From the NCBI RefSeq assembly GCF_030689645.1, contig NZ_JAUYFU010000100.1, forward strand, positions 26,340 to 90,339: a stretch of DNA of 64,000 nt, in the 5' to 3' direction. The translations under genes were made by a program, and so were the position numbers. This document shows, in pieces, positions 19,290 through 28,632 of this stretch (within the stretch, counting starts at the first letter, position 1; each line of letters starts with the position of its first letter). The notes under the pieces are model-generated. The model searched no databases. It was not told where the DNA came from and was given only the letters and a program-made list of their open reading frames with translations. This DNA comes from Humidesulfovibrio sp. (lineage in GTDB: Bacteria > Desulfobacterota > Desulfovibrionia > Desulfovibrionales > Desulfovibrionaceae).

Positions 19290-20720
19290 TTACTCCAGCC
19301 ATTCCTCAAGGGTGGGCGGGGGGCGCAGCATGCTCGGCACCTGGGGCCACGTGGGCGGCTTGGAAAGGTCCATGCCCTTCTGCACCACGGACACCGGGCG
19401 ATCGCTTGAAACCACCACCACGATGAGTTCCGGGTGGGAGTGGGTGAAGCGCAGGGCCGAATTGTAGCGCGCCCCGCGCGCCCGGTCCTCGCCGGGGAAG
19501 CTCGGGCCGTCCATGAGGCAGGCGAAGGCGCACAACTGGTTGCGCGCGGCGGAAAGATGCAGGGCCCCGTCCACCTTGGCCAGCCCGGCTGCAAGGGCCA
19601 GACGCTCATCGCCCGCCAGGGGCATGGGCGTTTCCAGGCTGTGGCCGGAGAGGGACAAAAGCGGGGTGTAGGGGTCGATGATCAGCGCGCAGCCGTACTT
19701 CTGCTCCCCGGCGATGGAGACCAGCCGAGAAACCGTGGCGAACAGCGTGCTGCGCTGGGTGTCGTCCAGGGGCCATTCCAGCAGGGCCTCCTCCAGGGTG
19801 ACCAGGTTGGGGCGGCGGTTGGACGATTGGAAGGCTCCGTCGGAAAAACTGCACACCGGGCTGCCGTCGAGGGAGAGCATGCCGTGGCGTCCGTTGAACA
19901 GGGCGCACAGGCTGCCAGCGGGCAGGTCGCCCTGAGCCATGCCGATGAGGTGATCGCCATCGGACACGAGCTGGCGCTGGGTGCGTTCGACGGAAAGCAG
20001 CATCTTGCGCACATGCTTGCTGTGGTCAAGCCTTGGACGCTCGGCCTTGGGCAGTTTGGCCAGGTAGTGCAGCCGCGACAGGCGCGAGGGCTCCACAAAG
20101 GCCAGCCGACCCCGGGCCCATGCGCCTTCCTCCGGCGTTTTGGAAATCTGAATGATGGACGAGAGGATGTTGAACACCCGCAGGCGCGTGTCCGGGCCGA
20201 TGGCCCGCGCCCGCTCGTCCACGATGAAGTCGTGCACGGCGTGGGGGGCCATCGCTTGCAGGGTGTTGGAGGCCGCATCCAAGGCCAGGATGTCGCGGTT
20301 GCAGATGCTGATGGAGAACTGCCGCAGGGCCAGCTCCAGCCAGCGCCGGGTGGGGCCGGGGGAGCACAGGTCCGGGTGCTGCTCCGTGAACCACATCTGG
20401 TAGGCCACGCCGTTGGCGCGCCCTCCCAGGCTCACCAGCCCGGCAAGGCCCAGCCGGCGGGCATGGAACTGGTCGAAGAAGGCCACGTGCTCCGGTGCGG
20501 GCAGGCCCTCCCGCCATTCGGAAGAGTCAATGAAATATTCGCGGATGCGGGGTTCATGCCCCCGCAGCAAATTTTGCGGGTCCACCACGCGCAAGGGCGC
20601 ACCCGGCTTGCAGGCATAGATGAGCGCGGCGCGCGAAGGCCCGGAGAACTCGCACAGGCCCATGCGCAGTCCCTCAAGGACCGTGTGCAGGCAGAGCATG
20701 TGGTGGCGGTCCAGGCTCAT
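19290..20720 (-). CDS. DisA_N-domain protein, candidate diadenylate cyclase with variant motif
   Basis: 476 aa. The N-terminal 300 residues resemble no enzyme and are probably a sensor/oligomerisation region of the kind often fused to DAC domains. From about 340 the DAC fold appears: CALIIDPYTPLLSLSGHSLE, LAKVDGALHLSA with the DGA motif (Asp384), then GARYNSALRFTHSHPELIVVVVSSD. In DisA and CdaA the second catalytic motif is RHR (GTRHRAA); here it reads RYN. The nucleotide-binding shell is otherwise conserved. It may make c-di-AMP with altered efficiency, or bind nucleotide only. It stands alone: a 113-nt gap separates it from dapF and a 110-nt gap from fetB. Confidence 0.72.
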   Translation of the reverse strand: MSLDRHHMLCLHTVLEGLRMGLCEFSGPSRAALIYACKPGAPLRVVDPQNLLRGHEPRIREYFIDSSEWREGLPAPEHVAFFDQFHARRLGLAGLVSLGGRANGVAYQMWFTEQHPDLCSPGPTRRWLELALRQFSISICNRDILALDAASNTLQAMAPHAVHDFIVDERARAIGPDTRLRVFNILSSIIQISKTPEEGAWARGRLAFVEPSRLSRLHYLAKLPKAERPRLDHSKHVRKMLLSVERTQRQLVSDGDHLIGMAQGDLPAGSLCALFNGRHGMLSLDGSPVCSFSDGAFQSSNRRPNLVTLEEALLEWPLDDTQRSTLFATVSRLVSIAGEQKYGCALIIDPYTPLLSLSGHSLETPMPLAGDERLALAAGLAKVDGALHLSAARNQLCAFACLMDGPSFPGEDRARGARYNSALRFTHSHPELIVVVVSSDRPVSVVQKGMDLSKPPTWPQVPSMLRPPPTLEEWLE

Positions 20721-20830
20721 GGATTCCTCTATGAGTGTGGAATTCTATGACGTCGGAGAAATACTATACGCAGTCCGGCAGGAGCGCAACGTGAAAACAA
20801 AAACAACCCGGCTATGAATCAGCTCTGGGG

Positions 20831-21616
20831 CTAGCGCAGCAGCGGCCTTTGCCCTGGGCCGAAGCAGCGGCGGCGGATGATCAGAGTCAGGATGGTGCTG
20901 CCCAGGGCCGTGGCGCCCACTATCATCAGCATGACCACGATCTGGTAGCGGATTGCCTGGGACGGGTCGCTCCCGCCCAGGATCTGGCCGGTCATCATGC
21001 CGGGGATGCTCACCAGCCCCACGGCCATCATGGAGTTCACCGCCGGGATCATGCCTGCGCGCACCGCGTCGCGCACGATGTCGGCGCTGGCCTCGCTCAC
21101 GTCGGCCCCAAGGCACAGCTTCATTTCCACCAGGGCCGCGCGCGCGCGCAGGTCGGCAAACAGTCGGTCCAGGGCCACGGCCACGGAGGTCATGGAGTTG
21201 CCCAGCACCATGCCGCCGATGGGCAGGAAGTATTGCGGCTTCCACCACGGGTCTGCCGCCACGATGGCCCCTGTGACGGTCATGGTCACCAGAAGGTAGA
21301 CGGCGGCCATGCTGCCGTACATGGGCCAGGCGAAGGCCACGGCCTTTTCCTTCACGCGCCCGCGGGCGGTGTGGGCTGCGGCTCCGGCCATGATGAAGAA
21401 AAGGCCGATGACCAGCCAGGGCGAATCCGCCGCGAAGACGAAGCCCAGCACCCAGCCCATGAGGAATAGCTGGGCAAAGGATCGCACGGTGCCGATGAGG
21501 ATGTCGCGCCCAAGGTCGAGCTTGAGCGCCAGAGAGCAGCCCCCGGCCACCAGGGAGAACACCAGCGCCAGGGCAAGCCGCCAGGGGGTGATGTCGAGCA
21601 CGCCGCCGTCCATCAT
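20831..21616 (-). CDS. fetB: FetB-type ABC permease (iron export family, UPF0014)
   Basis: 261 aa with about 7 TM segments. PIGGMVLGNSMTSVAVALDRL, EMKLCLGADVSEAS and IPAVNSMMAVGLVSIPGMMTGQILGG are the strongly conserved blocks of the FetB/YbbM family. In E. coli FetAB exports iron and improves resistance to oxidative stress. GGAGCG precedes two consecutive ATGs (21616 and 21613); either could be used. It lies 25 nt downstream of the ATPase gene. Confidence 0.9.
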   Translation of the reverse strand: MMDGGVLDITPWRLALALVFSLVAGGCSLALKLDLGRDILIGTVRSFAQLFLMGWVLGFVFAADSPWLVIGLFFIMAGAAAHTARGRVKEKAVAFAWPMYGSMAAVYLLVTMTVTGAIVAADPWWKPQYFLPIGGMVLGNSMTSVAVALDRLFADLRARAALVEMKLCLGADVSEASADIVRDAVRAGMIPAVNSMMAVGLVSIPGMMTGQILGGSDPSQAIRYQIVVMLMIVGATALGSTILTLIIRRRCFGPGQRPLLR

Positions 21617-21641
21617 CACGCTCCGGTCGCAGGGGCGGGTG

Positions 21642-22358
21642 TCATGATGGAACCTCGGCGAGGTTTCCGTTTTCCAGGCGGTAATGCTGCGGCGCAACGC
21701 GCCGGGGCACAAACTCCGCGTGGCTGACGAGCAGCACAGTGCCGCCGGCGTCCAGGCAAAAGCTCTCCGCCGCATTCAACACCGCCCGGGAGCTGCACGC
21801 GTCAAGCGCACTCACGGGTTCGTCCAGCAGCAGCGCCTGGGGCTTTGTGAGCAGGGCGCGCGCCAGACACAGGCGCTGGCGCTGGCCCACGGAGAGTGTG
21901 GACGCTTCTTGCGAAAGCGGGATGTCGCCAGCGGACAGGGCGTCCAGCATGGCCGAGAGGGTCGCATCGTCGGGCCGGGGATCGCCACCGGCGGACTTGA
22001 AGGTAAAGGGCAGGAGCAGGTTCTCGCGCACGCTGCCGGGGATGACGGCGGGCGTCTGCTGCAGGTAGCTCACTCTGCGGCGCAGCAGTTGGGGGGGCAG
22101 GGCGGTCACGCCAAGGCCGTCGATCAGCACCTGCCCGGCCTGGGGCTCTTCCAGCCGACAAAAAAGACGCAGCAGGGTGCTCTTGCCTGCGCCGGAGGGT
22201 CCGGTGAGCAGGACGAAGGCTCCGCGCGGCACGCTCATGTGAGCGCTGCGGAGGATGCGGCGGGAAGGGGAGGGGGGGCTGCTGCTGTCGGCGTAAGAAA
22301 AATCGACACCCCGAAGGGCCAGATGGTGCGCCGGTGTGGTGCTGCTGGCCGGGGACAT
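21642..22358 (-). CDS. fetA: FetA-type ABC transporter ATP-binding protein
   Basis: 238 aa. Walker A is [14 protein letters not shown], the Q-loop lies in RRRVSYLQQTPAVIPGSV, the signature is LSVGQRQRLCLARALL, Walker B is ALLLDEPVSALD and the H-loop is VLLVSHAEF. LQQ-P-x-x-x-PGSVREN is typical of the FetA/YbbL group. It energises FetB. A Ser/Pro insertion (SSSPPSPSRR) sits near residue 25. It starts 12 nt after the stop of the TPR gene, so TPR-fetA-fetB may be one unit. Confidence 0.88.
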   Translation of the reverse strand: MSPASSTTPAHHLALRGVDFSYADSSSPPSPSRRILRSAHMSVPRGAFVLLTGPSGAGKSTLLRLFCRLEEPQAGQVLIDGLGVTALPPQLLRRRVSYLQQTPAVIPGSVRENLLLPFTFKSAGGDPRPDDATLSAMLDALSAGDIPLSQEASTLSVGQRQRLCLARALLTKPQALLLDEPVSALDACSSRAVLNAAESFCLDAGGTVLLVSHAEFVPRRVAPQHYRLENGNLAEVPS

Positions 22359-22370
22359 GGCGTCCGCCCC

Positions 22371-23141
22371 CTATTGCTTGTTCAGAAACTCGAGGAACTT
22401 CTTTACTTCCTCGTGGTCCGGGTTCAGGCGCTGGGCTTCCATGAGGTGTTCGCGGCACTTCTCCATGTCGCCTTTGTCGAAGAAGGCGCGGGCCGCGTTG
22501 TAGTGAAGGTTTTCGTCGGTGTTGGTGAGGGAGAGCGCGCGGGTGTAGTACTCCACGGACTGGTCCACCATGCGGCTTTTGCGGAGGCTGATGCCGAACT
22601 CGTTGAACAGGTGCTTGTGCTCCGGTGCGAAGGCCGCCTCAAGCCCCACTATGCGCCCCAGAATGTCCTGGGCCTTGGCGGTTTCGCCACGTTCAACGTA
22701 GGTCAGGCCCAGGCCGAAGTTGGCGCGCACGTTTTCCTCGTCGACAGCCAAGGCGTTTTCGTACTCGAACTGGGCGCTGTACAAGGCGCCTCGCTGGCGG
22801 CTTTCCTCGGCGCGGGTGACGGTGGAGGCCAGTTCCTGCATCTTGGGGTAAACGGTCTTCACGTACATTTCGGGTTCGGGATTGTAACGCGCCAGGAAGT
22901 CCTCAATAGGCACCATTGTGGCCCCGCCCGCCGGGATCATGTTCTTGTTCAGCGCTTGCACGGAAACGTGGGCGTCGTCTTCCTGGGAGCAGAACCAATA
23001 CATCTTGCTGATGGTTTTGCGCTGGGTTGTTCCGGTGCCGACCTTCTCCACCGTCTGGGTGGAAAAGAGCCCTTTCACCTTCTTGCCTCCGTCTGGGCGG
23101 TAGACTGCGGCGTGCGGCTCCTGGTTCTGCTGGTCGCTCAT
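22371..23141 (-). CDS. Tetratricopeptide-repeat protein
   Basis: 256 aa, soluble. A basic N-terminal region (KKVKGLFSTQTVEKVG) precedes a segment MYWFCSQEDDAHVSVQALNKNMIP. At least four TPR units follow from about residue 115 (YSAQFEYENALAVDEENVRANFGLGLTY is the start of the first, shown only in part: YENALAVDEENVRANFGLG; then SVEYYTRALSLTNTDENLHY and CREHLMEAQRLNPDHEEV). No enzyme domain is visible, so it is probably a scaffold or adaptor. Family function is unknown. It is divergent from the first XRE-cupin gene. Confidence 0.8.
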   Translation of the reverse strand: MSDQQNQEPHAAVYRPDGGKKVKGLFSTQTVEKVGTGTTQRKTISKMYWFCSQEDDAHVSVQALNKNMIPAGGATMVPIEDFLARYNPEPEMYVKTVYPKMQELASTVTRAEESRQRGALYSAQFEYENALAVDEENVRANFGLGLTYVERGETAKAQDILGRIVGLEAAFAPEHKHLFNEFGISLRKSRMVDQSVEYYTRALSLTNTDENLHYNAARAFFDKGDMEKCREHLMEAQRLNPDHEEVKKFLEFLNKQ

Positions 23142-23366
23142 GGCTGTACACCTTGCTCAGTGTCGTTTCCGGCCCTTGTGTGCGGCCATTTTTAAGCTAC
23201 ACGCTTCGCCGCCGCCTGGCAAGGACCGCCCGTTCCAAGGCTGGCAAAGGGGCGTGAACAGTCGACAATTGAGGGCGGATCGGGTACGGTATCTGCCACT
23301 CTGGTGGCTGGCCGATTGACGGCCCACGTATGTGAACACGCAAGATCGCGAGGGGATGGGGGCACC

Positions 23367-23933
23367 ATGGACAAGAAAGTGGGTGAGCGCATACGTGCGT
23401 TTCGTGAGAAGCAGGGCCTGAGCCTGGCGGATTTGGCCGGGCGAACCGGGTTGGAGGAGGTTTTCCTCTCCGCGGTGGAGTCCAAGGACCTTTACCCGTC
23501 CCTGGGGCCGCTGCTCAAGATCGCCCGCGCCCTGGGCGTGCGCCTGGGCACCTTCCTCGACGACCATGTGAGCCGCGACCCGCTTATCGTGCGGCTGGAC
23601 GAGCGCAAGGAAGAGTTCAGCATGCACCAGGACGGCGACAAGCCCGCCACGCATAACTACTACTCCCTGGGCAAGGGCAAGACCGACCGCCACATGGAGC
23701 CCTTCTTCATCGTCATGAACCCGGAGCCCGAGGCGGACAAGAAGCTGTCGTTCCATGAGGGCGAGGAGTTCATTGTTGTGGTGTCCGGCCAGGTGCAGCT
23801 CACCTATGGCCGCGAAACCAGCATCCTGGGCCCCGGCGACAGCATGTATTACAATTCAGTTGTGCCGCACAACCTTTCCGCCGCAGGCACTGAGCCCGCC
23901 AGCATCTACGCGGTGCTCTACTTCCCGGAGTAA
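23367..23933 (+). CDS. XRE-family regulator with C-terminal cupin domain (first copy)
   Basis: 188 aa from the ATG at 23367. The N-terminal HTH is at about 6-60 (VGERIRAFREKQGLSLADLAG). The cupin barrel is at about 105-185, with FHEGEEFIVVVSGQVQLTYG and LGPGDSMYYNSVVPHNL. Such proteins sense a small ligand with the cupin and repress or activate the adjacent metabolic genes. It ends 3 nt before the acyl-CoA synthetase, so the pair is cotranscribed. A second XRE-cupin/synthetase pair follows directly. Confidence 0.9.
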   Translation: MDKKVGERIRAFREKQGLSLADLAGRTGLEEVFLSAVESKDLYPSLGPLLKIARALGVRLGTFLDDHVSRDPLIVRLDERKEEFSMHQDGDKPATHNYYSLGKGKTDRHMEPFFIVMNPEPEADKKLSFHEGEEFIVVVSGQVQLTYGRETSILGPGDSMYYNSVVPHNLSAAGTEPASIYAVLYFPE

Positions 23934-23936
23934 CTC

Positions 23937-25607
23937 ATGCCGCGAAGTCAAGCCACCCGCGAAGCCACACTGGGGCAGCTCCTCGACGAGACCGTGGCCA
24001 AGTGGCCCAACCGCGACGCCGTGGTCTACGTTGACCGCGAGTTCCGCCTCACCTGGCGACAGTTCTCCGACCTGGTGGACGAGGTGGCCCTCGGCCTCAT
24101 GGCCCTGGGCGTGAAAAAGGGCGAGAAGGTCGGCATTTGGGCCAACAACGTGCCTTATTGGGTCGTGCTCATGTTCGCCACGGCCAAGATCGGCGCCGTG
24201 CTCTTGACCGTGAACACCCACTACCGCCGGTCCGAGATCGAGTACCTGCTGAAGCAGAGCGACTGCGAGAACCTGGTGCTCATCGACGGTTTCCGCGACA
24301 CGGACTACGTCGGCACCATCTACGACCTGGTGCCGGAGCTCAAGACCCAGGAACGCGGCCACCTCAAGAGCGAGAAGTTCCCGCACCTGAAGCGCGTCAT
24401 CTTCCTGGGAGCTGAGAAGCACCGCGGCATGTACTCCATGACCGAAGTGCAGTCCTTGAGCGTCATGGTCAGCCAGGAAGAGTACGAGGCGCGCCAGGCG
24501 GGGCTTTCCGCGCACGATGTGGTGAACATGCAGTACACCAGCGGCACCACGGGCTTCCCCAAGGGCGTGCAGCTCACCCACTACAACATTGGCAACAACG
24601 GCTACTGGATCGGCGAGAACCAGCATTTCTCCGAAAAGGACCGCCTGTGCCTGGCGGTGCCCCTGTTCCACTGCTTCGGCTGCGTGCTGGGTGTCATGGC
24701 CTGCGTCAACCACGCCACCACCATGGTGCTTCTGGAGAACTTCGACCCGGTCATGGCCATGACTAGCGTCGAGGAGGAGAAATGCACGGCCATTTATGGC
24801 GTGCCCACAATGTTTATAGCCATGCTGGAGCACAAGCTTTTCAAGCGCTTTGACTTCAGCTCCCTGCGAACCGGCATCATGGCCGGCTCTCCCTGCCCCA
24901 TCGAATTCATGAAGCGCGCCATGAACGAGATGAACATGCGCGAAATCACCATCTGCTATGGTTTGACCGAAGGCAGCCCGGTGATGACCCAGACGCGCAT
25001 CGGCGATTCCTTGCGCCAGATGACCGAGACCGTGGGCCGCGAAATGCCTGAGATCGAGGTCTGCATCAAGGACCCGGAAACGGGGCAGGAGTCGCCCCGG
25101 AACACGGTTGGCGAGATCTGCTGCCGCGGCTACAACGTGATGAAGGGCTACTACAACAACCCAGAAGCCACGGCCAAGGCCATCGACATGGACGGCTGGC
25201 TGCATTCCGGCGACCTCGGCGTCATGGACGAAGAGGGCTACGTCACGGTCACAGGCCGCCTGAAGGACATGATCATCCGCGGCGGCGAGAACGTCTACCC
25301 GCGCGAGCTTGAGGAATTCCTGTACCGCATGGACGGCATTCTCGACGTGCAGGTGGTGGGCGTGCCCAGCCGCAAGTTCGGCGAGGAAGTGGGCGCTTTT
25401 GTCATCCTCAAGCCCGATGCGCACATGGAGCCCGAGGACGTGAAGGACTATTGCCGTGGCCAGATTGCGCGCTACAAGATCCCGAAGTACATCGCCTTTG
25501 TGGAGGCCTACCCCATGACCGCCAGCGGCAAGATCCAGAAGTACAAGCTGCGTGAGCTGGCGGCCGAGCTGTTCCCCGAGGCCATGCAAGAGACCCCCAA
25601 GTCGTAA
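23937..25607 (+). CDS. AMP-dependent acyl-CoA synthetase (first copy)
   Basis: 556 aa, ANL superfamily. The AMP-binding P-loop is [16 protein letters not shown], followed by [33 protein letters not shown] and [18 protein letters not shown]. The C-terminal catalytic lysine is in [12 protein letters not shown]. It activates a carboxylic acid to the acyl-adenylate and then to the CoA thioester; the overall pattern is that of medium/long-chain fatty acyl-CoA ligases. The exact substrate is not readable. The start lies 3 nt after the upstream regulator, which argues for control by that XRE-cupin protein. Confidence 0.93.
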   Translation: MPRSQATREATLGQLLDETVAKWPNRDAVVYVDREFRLTWRQFSDLVDEVALGLMALGVKKGEKVGIWANNVPYWVVLMFATAKIGAVLLTVNTHYRRSEIEYLLKQSDCENLVLIDGFRDTDYVGTIYDLVPELKTQERGHLKSEKFPHLKRVIFLGAEKHRGMYSMTEVQSLSVMVSQEEYEARQAGLSAHDVVNMQYTSGTTGFPKGVQLTHYNIGNNGYWIGENQHFSEKDRLCLAVPLFHCFGCVLGVMACVNHATTMVLLENFDPVMAMTSVEEEKCTAIYGVPTMFIAMLEHKLFKRFDFSSLRTGIMAGSPCPIEFMKRAMNEMNMREITICYGLTEGSPVMTQTRIGDSLRQMTETVGREMPEIEVCIKDPETGQESPRNTVGEICCRGYNVMKGYYNNPEATAKAIDMDGWLHSGDLGVMDEEGYVTVTGRLKDMIIRGGENVYPRELEEFLYRMDGILDVQVVGVPSRKFGEEVGAFVILKPDAHMEPEDVKDYCRGQIARYKIPKYIAFVEAYPMTASGKIQKYKLRELAAELFPEAMQETPKS

Positions 25608-25623
25608 CAAGGAGCTTCAAGCC

Positions 25624-26181
25624 ATGCACATGGAACAGGCACACAAGGACATCGCCCCGCGCCTGCGCGGCCTTCGCGACGCCCTGGACATGACCCTGGA
25701 GGATCTGGCCGCCAAGACCGGCGTCAGCACGGCGCAGATCGCGGAGTTCGAATCCGGCGAGTGCGAGATTCCCGTGGGCTTTCTTATGAAGGTGGCCCAG
25801 GCCTGCCACGTGGACCTCACCGTGCTCATCAGCGGCGTGGAGCCGCATCTGCGCGGCTATTCACTGGTGCGCCGGGGCGAGGGCCTTTCGGTGGAGCGCC
25901 GCAAGGACTACGACTACAAGTCCCTGGCTTACCGCTTCTCTGGCCGCAAGATGGAGCCCTTCCTCATCACCGTGCCGGCCAAGAGCCCGGAGGAGATGAA
26001 CCTCGTGTCCCACTCCGGCCAGGAGTTCATTCATGTGACCGAAGGCCGCCTGGAGCTGCGCCTGGGCGAAGACGTTCTTGCCCTTGAGCCCGGCGACAGC
26101 CTGTATTTCGACTCCCAGACCCCGCACGCCCTGCGCGGCCTGGACGACAAGCACGCCGTGTTCCTCGACGTGATCCTTTAA
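25624..26181 (+). CDS. XRE-family regulator with C-terminal cupin domain (second copy)
   Basis: 185 aa. AAGGAG precedes the ATG at 25624. The HTH is at about 13-65 (RGLRDALDMTLEDLAAKTGV) and the cupin at about 100-182 (HSGQEFIHVTEGRLELRLG, LEPGDSLYFDSQTPHAL). Its organisation is the same as the gene at 23367 but the sequences are well diverged. It sits 16 nt after the first synthetase and 16 nt before the second, within a four-gene run. Confidence 0.9.
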   Translation: MHMEQAHKDIAPRLRGLRDALDMTLEDLAAKTGVSTAQIAEFESGECEIPVGFLMKVAQACHVDLTVLISGVEPHLRGYSLVRRGEGLSVERRKDYDYKSLAYRFSGRKMEPFLITVPAKSPEEMNLVSHSGQEFIHVTEGRLELRLGEDVLALEPGDSLYFDSQTPHALRGLDDKHAVFLDVIL

Positions 26182-26197
26182 CGCGGGAGCTGCCGAA

Positions 26198-27871
26198 ATG
26201 AAAAAATTGCGCCCCGGCCGCTACCGCGACTTCATGGCGGCCTACAAACTTGACGTGCCCGAGAATTACAACTTCGCCTATGACTTTTTGGACGCTCGCG
26301 CGGCTGAGGATCCAAACCGTCTGGCCATGATCCACGTGGATGATGCCGGAGTTCGCCGGGAATACTCCTTCGGTTTCTTCCAGCAGGAGTCCATGAAGCT
26401 CGCCAGCGCCCTTGCCGCCAAGGGAGTGAAAAAGGGCGACCGGGTCATGCTTATTCTTTATCGCCGCATGGAGTACTGGGTGTCCATGCTGGCCCTTTGC
26501 CGCATCGGCGCGCTGCCCATCCCTTCGCCCTCGCTCTTGACCCCGCACGACATCGAGTTTCGGGTGAATTTCGCCAAGGTCTCCTGCGTCATCTGCGAGG
26601 ACTCCCTCACTGCGCGCGTCGAGGCGGCCAGGCCCAGGTGCCCCAGCCTGACGCTGCTTATCGACATTCCCTCCGGCACCGGTCTGGATAAAGCCCCGTC
26701 GGGTTGGCAGGATTATGAGACCCTCGCGGCCTCCGGCGCTGCGGACTTCCCCCGCACGGCCCAGACTCCGGGCGGCGACGATCCCATGGTCATCTTCTTC
26801 TCCTCCGGCACCACGGGCATGCCCAAGATGGTGCTGCACACCAACACGTATCCCCTGGGGCACATCACCACCGGCGCTTACTGGCACGACCTGGAGCCCG
26901 GAGATGTGCACCTGACCCTCTCCGACACGGGCTGGGCCAAGAGCGTGTGGGGCAAGTTCTACGGCCAGTGGCTGGCAGGGGCCGTGGTCTTCGTGTGGGA
27001 CTTCCGCGGCAAGTTCGAGCCGCGCGAGCTCTTGCGCATCATCTCCGCGCACAAGATCACAACCTTCTGCGCCCCGCCCACCGTGTACCGTTTTCTGGTA
27101 CGCGTGGACCTGAAGGAATACGACCTTTCCAGCCTTCGCCACTGCACAACCGCAGGCGAGCTGTTGAACGACTCCGTGTACGAGGGCTGGCTCAAGATCC
27201 TGGGCCTGCCCATCCTGGAAGGCTACGGCCAGACGGAAACCACTTTGCAGGTTGCCACCCTGCCGTTCATGAAGCCCAAGCCGGGGTCCATCGGCAGGCC
27301 CATGCCCGGCTGGGACATCCTGTTGCTGAATGATGAAGACCAGCCCTGCCCCCCGGGTGAGGAAGGCGAAATCTGCATCCGGCTGAAGGACGGCGTCACC
27401 ACAAAGGGCATGCCAGGCCTGTTCTGCGGCTACCTGGACGAGCCGGAGCGCACGGCCAAGGTGGTGCGCGGCGGCTTCTACCACACGGGCGACAAGGCCT
27501 GGGTGGACGAGGACGGCTACTTCTGGTTCCTGGGCCGCACCGACGACCTCATCAAAAGCTCGGGCTACCGCATTGGGCCCTTTGAGGTGGAGAGCGCCCT
27601 GGTGTCGCACGAGGCCGTTGTCGAGGCCGCCGTCACCGGCGTGCCCGATGCCGTGCGCGGCATGGCGGTCAAGGCCACCGTGGTCCTGGCTCCCGGGTTC
27701 ACCCCCGGCGACGAGATGACCAGAGAACTCCAGAACCACGTCAAGAGCGTCACCGCGCCCTACAAGTACCCGCGCATAATCGAGTACGTGGCCGAGCTGC
27801 CAAAGACCATCAGCGGCAAGATCAAGCGCGCCGAGATCCGCGCGCGGGATCAGGAGCGCATGGACATATAG
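26198..27871 (+). CDS. AMP-dependent acyl-CoA synthetase (second copy, AcsM/benzoate-CoA-ligase-like)
   Basis: 557 aa, ANL superfamily. The P-loop is FFSSGTTGMPKMVLHT, followed by EGYGQTETTLQ, YHTGDKAWVDEDGYFWFLGR and DDLIKSSGYRIGPFEVES. The catalytic lysine is in TISGKIKRAEIR. WAKSVWGKFYGQWLAGA and the SGYRIGPFEVE core are characteristic of the medium-chain/aryl acyl-CoA synthetase branch, unlike the first copy. The two synthetases are therefore ancient paralogues, not a recent duplication. A terminator follows at 27959-27992. Confidence 0.92.
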   Translation: MKKLRPGRYRDFMAAYKLDVPENYNFAYDFLDARAAEDPNRLAMIHVDDAGVRREYSFGFFQQESMKLASALAAKGVKKGDRVMLILYRRMEYWVSMLALCRIGALPIPSPSLLTPHDIEFRVNFAKVSCVICEDSLTARVEAARPRCPSLTLLIDIPSGTGLDKAPSGWQDYETLAASGAADFPRTAQTPGGDDPMVIFFSSGTTGMPKMVLHTNTYPLGHITTGAYWHDLEPGDVHLTLSDTGWAKSVWGKFYGQWLAGAVVFVWDFRGKFEPRELLRIISAHKITTFCAPPTVYRFLVRVDLKEYDLSSLRHCTTAGELLNDSVYEGWLKILGLPILEGYGQTETTLQVATLPFMKPKPGSIGRPMPGWDILLLNDEDQPCPPGEEGEICIRLKDGVTTKGMPGLFCGYLDEPERTAKVVRGGFYHTGDKAWVDEDGYFWFLGRTDDLIKSSGYRIGPFEVESALVSHEAVVEAAVTGVPDAVRGMAVKATVVLAPGFTPGDEMTRELQNHVKSVTAPYKYPRIIEYVAELPKTISGKIKRAEIRARDQERMDI

Positions 27872-27958
27872 CGCCACGATGTATGTTGGGGCTCTGGAGA
27901 AAAAAGATCGGAGGGTGTTGCCGGGGGATTCCCCCCAGCCCCCTCTTGCAATGAAAAG

Positions 27959-27992
27959 TGCCGGGTTTGAGCAGAAGCGCTTGGACCCGGCG
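27959..27992 (+). terminator. Intrinsic terminator after the acyl-CoA synthetase operon
   Basis: GCCGGGT/ACCCGGC stem with an 18-nt loop and a CTTTCTT tail. A second GC stem (GGGGG/CCCCC around 27923-27936) precedes it and resembles the GC-rich hairpin repeats elsewhere in the window. Confidence 0.65.
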
Positions 27993-28026
27993 CTTTCTTG
28001 TCCCCGAGGGACGTAAACGGGCGGAG

Positions 28027-28608
28027 TTAGAGCGCCAGCACTTGGTGGTCCGCAAGGATTTTGAGGCCGATGGCGATGAGCGTGGCCCCGCCCAGCAGCT
28101 CCGCATAGCGGCTCACGGCGGAAACATGCCCGGCCATGCAGCCGATCTTGACTCCCAGGGCCGTGAGAGCGAAGCAAACGAGGCCGATGACCAGCGCGGG
28201 CAGCAAGATGGCTTCGCCCAGCATGGCGAAGGACAGCCCAACGGCCATGGCGTCGATGCTGGTGGCCACGGCCAGAACAAGCAGCTGCATGCCCCTGGTA
28301 GGATCCTTGGGCGCGCAGTTGGGGTCGTCCTCCGCGCCGCGCAGCCCCTCCCAGATCATCTTTCCGCCCACCAGGGCCAAGAGGGCGAAGGCCGCCCAGT
28401 GGTCGTAGGCTTCGATGTGCTCGCGCACCGAGAACCCGAGCAGCCAGCCCGCGATGGGCATGAGCGCCTGGAACAGCCCGAAGGCCGCAGCCATGCGGAA
28501 GACTTGGGCCGCGCGCGCCTGGCGAAGGCAAATGCCCGTTGCCAGGGCCACGGCAAAGGCGTCCATGGCCAGGGCCACGGCGATGGCGAAGAGTGCTGCG
28601 GAAGACAT
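28027..28608 (-). CDS. mntP: MntP-type manganese efflux pump
   Basis: 193 aa with six TM segments in two homologous halves. Each half carries the conserved acidic motif: AVALAMDAFAVALATG and AVATSIDAMAVGLSF, the two Asp-containing signatures of the MntP/YebN (LysE-like) family. It exports Mn2+. It lies 24 nt after cysS and may be cotranscribed. No yybP-ykoY manganese riboswitch is visible, and there is no room for one in that gap. Confidence 0.92.
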   Translation of the reverse strand: MSSAALFAIAVALAMDAFAVALATGICLRQARAAQVFRMAAAFGLFQALMPIAGWLLGFSVREHIEAYDHWAAFALLALVGGKMIWEGLRGAEDDPNCAPKDPTRGMQLLVLAVATSIDAMAVGLSFAMLGEAILLPALVIGLVCFALTALGVKIGCMAGHVSAVSRYAELLGGATLIAIGLKILADHQVLAL

Positions 28609-28632
28609 GTCGTTCCTTTGTGGGGGCGCTGT

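Noticed and set aside
26027..28531. 834-codon minus-strand frame
   Set aside because: Antisense to the second acyl-CoA synthetase and running into mntP; no domain, no ribosome site.
28609..28632. Manganese riboswitch for mntP
   Set aside because: The gap to cysS is only 24 nt, too short for a yybP-ykoY element.
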